From contig CAYNMV010000018.1 in the NCBI GenBank assembly GCA_964398315.1, positions 3,435 through 67,434 on the forward strand: DNA of 64,000 nucleotides. Reading direction: 5' to 3'. The position numbers and the translations under genes were made by a program. Origin of the DNA: JADLCB01 sp964398315. Lineage in GTDB: Bacteria; Planctomycetota; Phycisphaerae; Tepidisphaerales; Tepidisphaeraceae. This document shows positions 59,304 through 64,000 of the stretch, piece after piece (position 1 is the stretch's first letter; each line of letters starts with the position of its first letter). The notes below the pieces were generated by a model. It did not search any database and had not been told where the DNA came from. It was given only the letters and a program-made list of their open reading frames with translations.

Positions 59304-60650
59304 ATGTCCAATATTTGCAAACCCTCGTACCTGCTGGTGGCTGCCGCCGCTGCCGTCGCGATCCCGGTCTCAGGTGCCTCAGCCGCGGTGGTTGACAACT
59401 ACTGGGCGGCACCGGGGGATGGGAACTACAACATTGCGTCGAACTGGTCGCAGGGCGTTGTTCCCTTCTCAGACGGTACTGATCAGCACAACGTCTACAT
59501 CAATGGCGGGCCCGTCGTGACACTGGACACGCCCGGTCACACAGCCAACATTTTTTACCTGAATCGCTCCTTGAGCGGTGCCCCTGCGCCGACCGGCGAC
59601 ACAACCTTGCGCGTCCTGTCCGGCGGGTCACTCTCTGCGGTTCGCTTTCGTCCCGGCGGTGGTTCGATCACCTCAATCGAAGGCGGCAGCATCACGGCCA
59701 CGACCGAAGTGGCCATCGGGTATCAGTCATCTGCCACACTCAATCTCTCTGCTGGGAGCCTGACAGGTACAACTGCCATCGGCCATGGTGGTTCAGGTAT
59801 CCTCAACATCAGTGGGACGGGATACGGCAGCGGTGGTTTGACTGTCGGCGGCCAGAGTGCGATCAGTGGCGAGGTGAACCAGACCGGCGGGACATGGGCC
59901 GCGGTGGCGCTGACGATTGGTAGCGGAGGGCCCGGCACCTACAATCTGAGCGATGGGGCGGTCACGGTTTCGAGCCGGCTTCGCATCGGCCACACCGCGC
60001 CCGGTACGATGAACATCAGCGGGGGAAGCGTGACGGCCAATGCCTACACGACCTACCTCGGCGGCCAAACGAGTGCCAGTGGCATCGGCGAACTGGTTAT
60101 CAGCGGCGGTACCATCTCCATGGGGGCAGGCCTGGCGCTGGGCGGGGAGGAAAATGGCGGTGCAACAGGCGGTTCAGGGACACTGCGCATAGTGGGAACC
60201 GGCGGCAGCCTTTCGGTCGGCGGCAGCGGGCTGGATGTCCATTCCAACAGCACCCTCAATTTCCAGATCGGCGCTGGTGGGGTTTCCACAATCCTGGTCG
60301 ACCCGTCCACCGCAGGCTCTTCCGGCGGCGCCTCTCTGCTGGCAGGCACGCTGGATATCGATCTGCTGGGTGGATATGTGCCGGTCATCGGCGAGACGTT
60401 CGATCTGGTTTCTACTTCGTCCACGTACACGGGGACCAACGGCGGTGGTACATTCACCAATGGTTTTGACATCACCAATTTGACCCTGGCCCTCGAGGAT
60501 CAGCCGTTCTGGAGTGTCGGAATCGTGAACGAGAACGGCCGCAATATCCTGCGTATCGAGAACATCGCCGCGATTCCAGAGCCGACAGGCCTGGCGCTGC
60601 TGGGGCTGGCGATTCCCGCCGTGACAATGCGACGACGGCGGATGGTGTGA
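59304..60650 (+). CDS. PEP-CTERM surface protein 3 (beta-helix type)
   Basis: A 448-residue exported protein with signal peptide (SYLLVAAAAAVAIPVSGASA), AGGAGA ahead of the ATG, and the sorting tail PEPTGLALLGLAIPAVTMRR followed by RRMV. The N-terminal NYWAAPGDGNYNIASNWSQG shows it belongs to the same family as the two preceding proteins. The body is Gly/Ser/Thr-rich with GGS, SGGTIS and LNLSAGSL strand patterns. Its leader is unrelated to the 65-nt block of the first two genes, so it arose from an older duplication or came under separate control. It likely contributes to an extracellular layer together with proteins 1 and 2. Confidence 0.88.
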   Translation: MSNICKPSYLLVAAAAAVAIPVSGASAAVVDNYWAAPGDGNYNIASNWSQGVVPFSDGTDQHNVYINGGPVVTLDTPGHTANIFYLNRSLSGAPAPTGDTTLRVLSGGSLSAVRFRPGGGSITSIEGGSITATTEVAIGYQSSATLNLSAGSLTGTTAIGHGGSGILNISGTGYGSGGLTVGGQSAISGEVNQTGGTWAAVALTIGSGGPGTYNLSDGAVTVSSRLRIGHTAPGTMNISGGSVTANAYTTYLGGQTSASGIGELVISGGTISMGAGLALGGEENGGATGGSGTLRIVGTGGSLSVGGSGLDVHSNSTLNFQIGAGGVSTILVDPSTAGSSGGASLLAGTLDIDLLGGYVPVIGETFDLVSTSSTYTGTNGGGTFTNGFDITNLTLALEDQPFWSVGIVNENGRNILRIENIAAIPEPTGLALLGLAIPAVTMRRRRMV

Positions 60651-60660
60651 AGGCATTGGC

Positions 60661-60711
60661 AATGATGCACCCGACTGAGAGATGCACCTGGCTGAGAAAT
60701 CGTGCATCATT
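60661..60711. promoter_or_regulatory. Tandem 17-nt repeat and 10-bp inverted repeat before the DegT gene
   Basis: GATGCACCCGACTGAGA (60664-60680) is directly followed by GATGCACCTGGCTGAGA (60681-60697), 15 of 17 identical. AATGATGCAC (60661-60670) is perfectly inverted as GTGCATCATT (60702-60711). The three GATGCAC boxes, in two orientations, look like a regulator binding array or an attenuating hairpin; as a terminator it lacks a T-tract. Confidence 0.55.
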
Positions 60712-60740
60712 CATTCTCCACCATCAGGAGTACATCTGAC

Positions 60741-62006
60741 ATGAACCTGGCAGAGCCAGTGATCGGCAAGGCGGCAGTGTTGGCACGAGATGGGGGTGTC
60801 CCGGTTCGTGATATCCGCAAGCAGCCGTGGCCACGATGGCCACGGGTCAGCGAGCAGCAGTGGACCGAGCAGGTCGAGCCGGCGATGCGGGCGGTCTACC
60901 TGTCGCACGCCGAGGGACTGGGCGGCACGCATTCGCAGGCGTTCGAGCGGGAATTCGCACAATTCTGCGATGCAAGGCATTGCCGCCTGCTGCCCCACGG
61001 GACCGATGCCCTGATGGCTGCCCTGGTGGCCGCGCTGGAGCTGGACAGCTGGGGCGTGGATGGCGAAATCATCATCCCCAACTACACCTACATTGCCACC
61101 GCCAGCGCACCCCTGCACCAGCGGATGCGCGTGGCGCTGGTGGACATTGACCCGGTCAGCTTCACGATCAGCCCCGAAGCGATTGAAAAGGCCATTCGGC
61201 CGGGCATCACGCGGGCGATCCTGCCAGTGCATCTGGGCGGTCATCCGGCAGATATGGATGCCATCAACGCGATCGCTCGCCGGCATGGGCTGAAAGTGAT
61301 TGAAGACTGTGCCCAGGCGCATGGTGCGCAGTATCGCGGCAGGCCGGTGGGGCCGCTGGGAGATGCCGGTGCATTCAGCTTCCAGTCAAGCAAGAATCTG
61401 ACCAGCGGGGAGGGTGGCGCGGTTGTAACCGACGATCCCGACATCGATGGGCGCATCCATGCGGTGATGAATTCCGGTCGTGCGCCTGCCGGAGCACGAT
61501 GGGAGTATCCGCGGCTGGGGTATAACTTCCGGCCCAGTCAGTATGTCGCTGCCCTGTTGAGTGTCCGCCTCAAAAGCCTTGAGGAGGAGACGGTCCACCG
61601 CCAGCGGATGGCGCGGTTCCTGTCCGAGCAGTTGTCGCAGGTAAAAGGCGTACAGCCGCCAGCGCATGCAGAAGGCTGTACGCGGCACGCGTATCACCTG
61701 TACGCAATGCTCATTGACCCCGACCATTTTGGTGGCTGCGGCCGGGATGAGATCGTCGCAGCACTGAATGCCGAGGGCATTCCCTGCTTCGCTGGCTACA
61801 CCCATCTGCTGTCGGAGTCGCGCGGCCTGAAGAATTTGGCCGAACGCTTTCCCGAGGCTGTCCGCGTGTTGCCCTGTCCGGTTGCCGCTCAAGTTTGCCA
61901 GAGGTCGATCTGGCTGCTCCAGGAGATATTGCTGGCCAATGAGCAGGATATGCTCCAGATCGTCGAGGCGATCGTGAAGGTGCAGCGGGCACTGTCAGCG
62001 CGGTAG
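60741..62006 (+). CDS. DegT/DnrJ/EryC1/StrS-family PLP aminotransferase
   Basis: A 421-residue cytosolic enzyme of fold type I. Catalytic Lys218 lies in FSFQQ-like FQSSKNLTSGEGG; other signatures are CRLLPHGTDALMAALVAAL, IIIPNYTYIATASAPLH, GITRAILPVHLGGHPADMDA and KVIEDCAQAHGAQYRG, plus RPSQYVAALLSVRL. The family makes 3- or 4-amino sugars on nucleotide-sugars for O-antigen and exopolysaccharide, or related aminocyclitols. AGGAG at 60726-60730 precedes the ATG. It lies 7 bp ahead of the ceramidase-like gene, so they are cotranscribed. A sugar-amination role fits a surface-polymer cluster, but the substrate is unknown. Confidence 0.92.
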   Translation: MNLAEPVIGKAAVLARDGGVPVRDIRKQPWPRWPRVSEQQWTEQVEPAMRAVYLSHAEGLGGTHSQAFEREFAQFCDARHCRLLPHGTDALMAALVAALELDSWGVDGEIIIPNYTYIATASAPLHQRMRVALVDIDPVSFTISPEAIEKAIRPGITRAILPVHLGGHPADMDAINAIARRHGLKVIEDCAQAHGAQYRGRPVGPLGDAGAFSFQSSKNLTSGEGGAVVTDDPDIDGRIHAVMNSGRAPAGARWEYPRLGYNFRPSQYVAALLSVRLKSLEEETVHRQRMARFLSEQLSQVKGVQPPAHAEGCTRHAYHLYAMLIDPDHFGGCGRDEIVAALNAEGIPCFAGYTHLLSESRGLKNLAERFPEAVRVLPCPVAAQVCQRSIWLLQEILLANEQDMLQIVEAIVKVQRALSAR

Positions 62007-62013
62007 GGGAGCA

Positions 62014-63351
62014 ATGCGATTGGAAGTCGGCGCTGCCAGCATCGATATCACACCCGAACTGAATGCCCCGGGCAGGGATCCGATCTATCTCACGGGGTTC
62101 GTCCGCCGGAGCGGCCCTGCGCGCGGCGTGCTTCATCCCATTGCAGCACGGGTCATGGTGCTGCAGTCGAAGGGGCGAAGAATCGCGGTGATTTCGCTGG
62201 AAGTGCTCGACCTCACGGTCGAACATGCCACCGCGCTGCGACACCGGGTGGGCCGCGCACTGGGCATCAGCATGGAATCTGTCTGCCTGTGCTGCACCCA
62301 TACGCACTATGCGCCGGCAGCCTACCCGCTGCGCCAGGCGGGCGCCATTTCGCCGGCCTGGGTGGCGGAGATGGAGGAGAAGGTTGTTCGCTGCGCGCAG
62401 GACGCGGCTGCACGGATTGAGCCTGCCCGGCTCGTCTGGGGAGCCGCGCCCTTGAGGGTTGGCCGAAACCGGCGTGCCCATCTCCGCGCCGATCGGGGCG
62501 GGGCCGACGGCTGCAGTCCATGCGATGAGGCTGTACGCGTGCTCGGCGCCCTGGGTGAATCGGGAGAGGTGCGGGCGTTGGTGCTCCACTACGCCTGTCA
62601 CATGGTGTCGCTGCCACCGGAGGACAACCGCGTCAGCGGTGATTTTGCGGGTGTGGCGGCGGCATTGCTGGAGCGCCAGATGGGGGACGATTCAGTGGCC
62701 CTGTTTATCAATGGTTGCGCGGGGGATGTGAATCCGCTGGATGAGTTCAAGGGGGCGGCGGAGCGAACGGAGGCCGCGGGGCGACAGATGGCCGATGCCG
62801 TAACCCTCGCCCTGGCTGGCGCACAGCCACTGCCGGGGGATGGAGCCATCGATGCCCGCGAGGCAATTGTGAGCCTGCCCGTGGCACCACCCGACTCGCA
62901 GTGGCCTGATCTGCTCAAGTCCGTGACCACCTCGCTAGCCGCGCCCACCCTCGATCCGACAGGACTGGAGGCGCGCATCCTGCGGGCCCAACACGGCTTT
63001 CTTGAGCGCTGGTTACCCGAGATCGAAGCTGGACGATATCCACGTCAGCTGCCATCACGCGTGCAGTGCATCAAAATTGGGGGGCTCACACTGCCGGCAC
63101 TGAGCAGTGAGGTATTTTACGAGATTGGCCAGACCATCCGCCGGGCGGCTGGAGATCCCCTGGTTTGGCCGACGGGGTATGCCAACGGAAGCCACGGCTA
63201 TATCTGCACGGCAGCCGCGCACCGCGAGGGCGGTTACGAGCCCGTTGAGTCCAACTGGTATTACGATCGACCCCCATTGGCCGCATCGGCGGCGGATTCG
63301 CTGGTGGCGGGGGCTTGCGTACTACTGGGCGTGCCGATGCCTGAGCTCTGA
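62014..63351 (+). CDS. Neutral/alkaline ceramidase-like protein (N-terminal domain type)
   Basis: A 445-residue protein similar to the N-terminal catalytic domain of neutral/alkaline non-lysosomal ceramidases. It starts VGAASIDITPELNAPGRDP, has the zinc-type CCTHTHYAPAAYPLRQ motif near residue 90, a second His motif HYACHMVSLPPEDNRVSGD and the FINGCAGDVNPLD stretch. Bacterial ceramidases hydrolyse sphingolipid amide bonds, but the many planctomycete relatives have unknown substrates and here the C-terminal Ig-like domain of true ceramidases is missing. No signal peptide is evident. It is cotranscribed with the DegT aminotransferase (7-bp gap), which hints at a role in processing an N-acylated or amino-sugar molecule. 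Confidence 0.82.
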   Translation: MRLEVGAASIDITPELNAPGRDPIYLTGFVRRSGPARGVLHPIAARVMVLQSKGRRIAVISLEVLDLTVEHATALRHRVGRALGISMESVCLCCTHTHYAPAAYPLRQAGAISPAWVAEMEEKVVRCAQDAAARIEPARLVWGAAPLRVGRNRRAHLRADRGGADGCSPCDEAVRVLGALGESGEVRALVLHYACHMVSLPPEDNRVSGDFAGVAAALLERQMGDDSVALFINGCAGDVNPLDEFKGAAERTEAAGRQMADAVTLALAGAQPLPGDGAIDAREAIVSLPVAPPDSQWPDLLKSVTTSLAAPTLDPTGLEARILRAQHGFLERWLPEIEAGRYPRQLPSRVQCIKIGGLTLPALSSEVFYEIGQTIRRAAGDPLVWPTGYANGSHGYICTAAAHREGGYEPVESNWYYDRPPLAASAADSLVAGACVLLGVPMPEL

Positions 63352-63825
63352 GCTTTATATGGCGGCTGATCCTTCCAGGAGGCCAGGCTGGAAAACGCCA
63401 TGCAACCAACGGATCTTCCGGGTGTTTTGGGATGATCCATCACCACAGTGACTCGTAGGAATGCCTGAGCTCGCATTGCCTGGTTCCACTCGGCAGACAT
63501 GCGAAGCGTAGTGCATGCGATCATGCTGGGGGGAAGGTCAAGTGTCCGTTTGCAGATATTTGTGGGGCATTTTCCGCCTTCATGGCTCGCCGCGGCCTGG
63601 GTTGATCGGGGGCGACCCCAAGTGGAGCACATCACTATGACAACTCCCAGCTTTTTTCTTGCCTTTTTTGCGGAGGGCGGTTATGTTTCACATATCGAGC
63701 CGGGAAAAGTAATCTATTTTGCCCTGGTTCAAAAATGTCACGTCAGATCGTCTCTAGAAATCACGTCCTCGGCATCGGATTGCCGGAGGCAGTGCCAGGA
63801 ACGGGCGTCAAATCGGAGGTTCATC
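63352..63825. other. Intergenic region before the second pseudopilin
   Basis: A 474-bp gap without a supported gene. TTCCAG (63373-63378) and CTGGAA (63388-63393) form a small hairpin followed by AA that might end the upstream transcript. The 63640-63780 part is AT-enriched and probably holds the pseudopilin promoter (TTGCCT and TATGTT in the 63660-63690 area are weak candidates). Confidence 0.45.
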
Positions 63826-64000
63826 ATGCCACTGCGGCCAAGCCGGGCTTTCACGCTGGTTGAACTGCTCGTCGTCATCGGGATTATCGCGATTCTTGTC
63901 GCACTCCTGCTGCCCGCGCTTCAAAAGGCGCGGGATGCAGCCGTACGGGTGGAGTGCCTCAGCAATATGAACCAGGCCTATACGGCCATGCATGCCTATG
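63826..64000 (+). CDS. Type II/IV pseudopilin-like protein, cut by window end
   Basis: The first 58 codons of a gene that continues past the window. TCGGAGG at 63813-63819 precedes the ATG. The product begins MPLRPSRAFTLVELLVVIGI, followed by a hydrophobic helix, LLPALQKARDAAVRVECLSN and MNQAYTAMHAY. This is a type III prepilin signal with Ala before the cleavage point and Glu at +5, closely matching the first 60 residues of the protein at 55348. The two pseudopilins therefore bracket the PEP-CTERM, DegT and ceramidase-like genes. Confidence 0.9.
   Translation, partial: MPLRPSRAFTLVELLVVIGIIAILVALLLPALQKARDAAVRVECLSNMNQAYTAMHAY

Noticed and set aside
1..64000. CRISPR arrays, transposons, integrases, prophage genes, rRNA and tRNA genes
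   Set aside because: None was found: no regularly spaced repeats of 24-40 nt, no transposase or integrase motifs, and no RNA gene signatures.

Overview
The window looks like GC-rich chromosome from a Gram-negative, polysaccharide-degrading bacterium of the Planctomycetota-Verrucomicrobiota-Lentisphaerota type, most likely a Phycisphaerae-like planctomycete. The reasons are an LptD-type outer-membrane protein, FtsW plus MurG, three PEP-CTERM anchored proteins, two FTLVELLVVIGIIA-type pseudopilins, very large secreted glycosidase/discoidin proteins, and Gfo/Idh, sugar-isomerase and FAD-oxidoreductase genes mixed with glycosidases. The taxonomic call is inference; there is no rRNA here.

Layout. 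(1) 1-11.4 kb, housekeeping: a quinone-oxidoreductase-like protein and an M42-like peptidase on the minus strand; thrS preceded by what appears to be a complete ribosome-mediated attenuator (promoter, Thr-rich leader peptide, alternative hairpins, intrinsic terminator); a kelch-like gene flanked by two copies of an intergenic palindromic repeat; a UroD-family protein; an FHA-GAF-SpoIIE phosphatase divergent from clpS; and a minus-strand group of ABC-2 permease, SCO copper chaperone and DUF420 membrane protein. (2) 11.4-17.5 kb, envelope: lptD, ftsW and murG. (3) 17.9-50.6 kb, a large carbohydrate locus. Five proteins carry paired catalytic-type glutamates typical of clan-A glycosidases, two of them with C-terminal discoidin-like modules. 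There are also GH42-like and GH65-like enzymes, two FAD-dependent oxidoreductases, a LamG/PKD/propeller protein, a TPR protein and a GntR/LacI-type regulator. An AlgI plus two AlgX/AlgJ-like O-acetylation operon sits inside the locus. A five-gene operon (35.9-45.7 kb) mixes apparently secreted and cytosolic sugar enzymes. (4) 50.8-54.8 kb: a Gfo/Idh/MocA dehydrogenase, a sugar isomerase/epimerase and a tandem pair of M23-like metallopeptidase-fold proteins without signal peptides. (5) 55-64 kb, surface proteins: a pseudopilin, three PEP-CTERM beta-helix proteins (the first two with nearly identical 65-nt leaders), a DegT aminotransferase, a ceramidase-like protein and a second pseudopilin cut by the window end.

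Inferred joint role: the locus would capture and split an extracellular, possibly acetylated heteropolysaccharide, then convert the sugars by oxidation and isomerisation. The O-acetylation operon and the DegT aminotransferase suggest the cell also builds its own modified exopolysaccharide. The strongest unusual signal is the threonine attenuator in front of thrS. No tRNA, rRNA, CRISPR array, transposase or integrase was seen.
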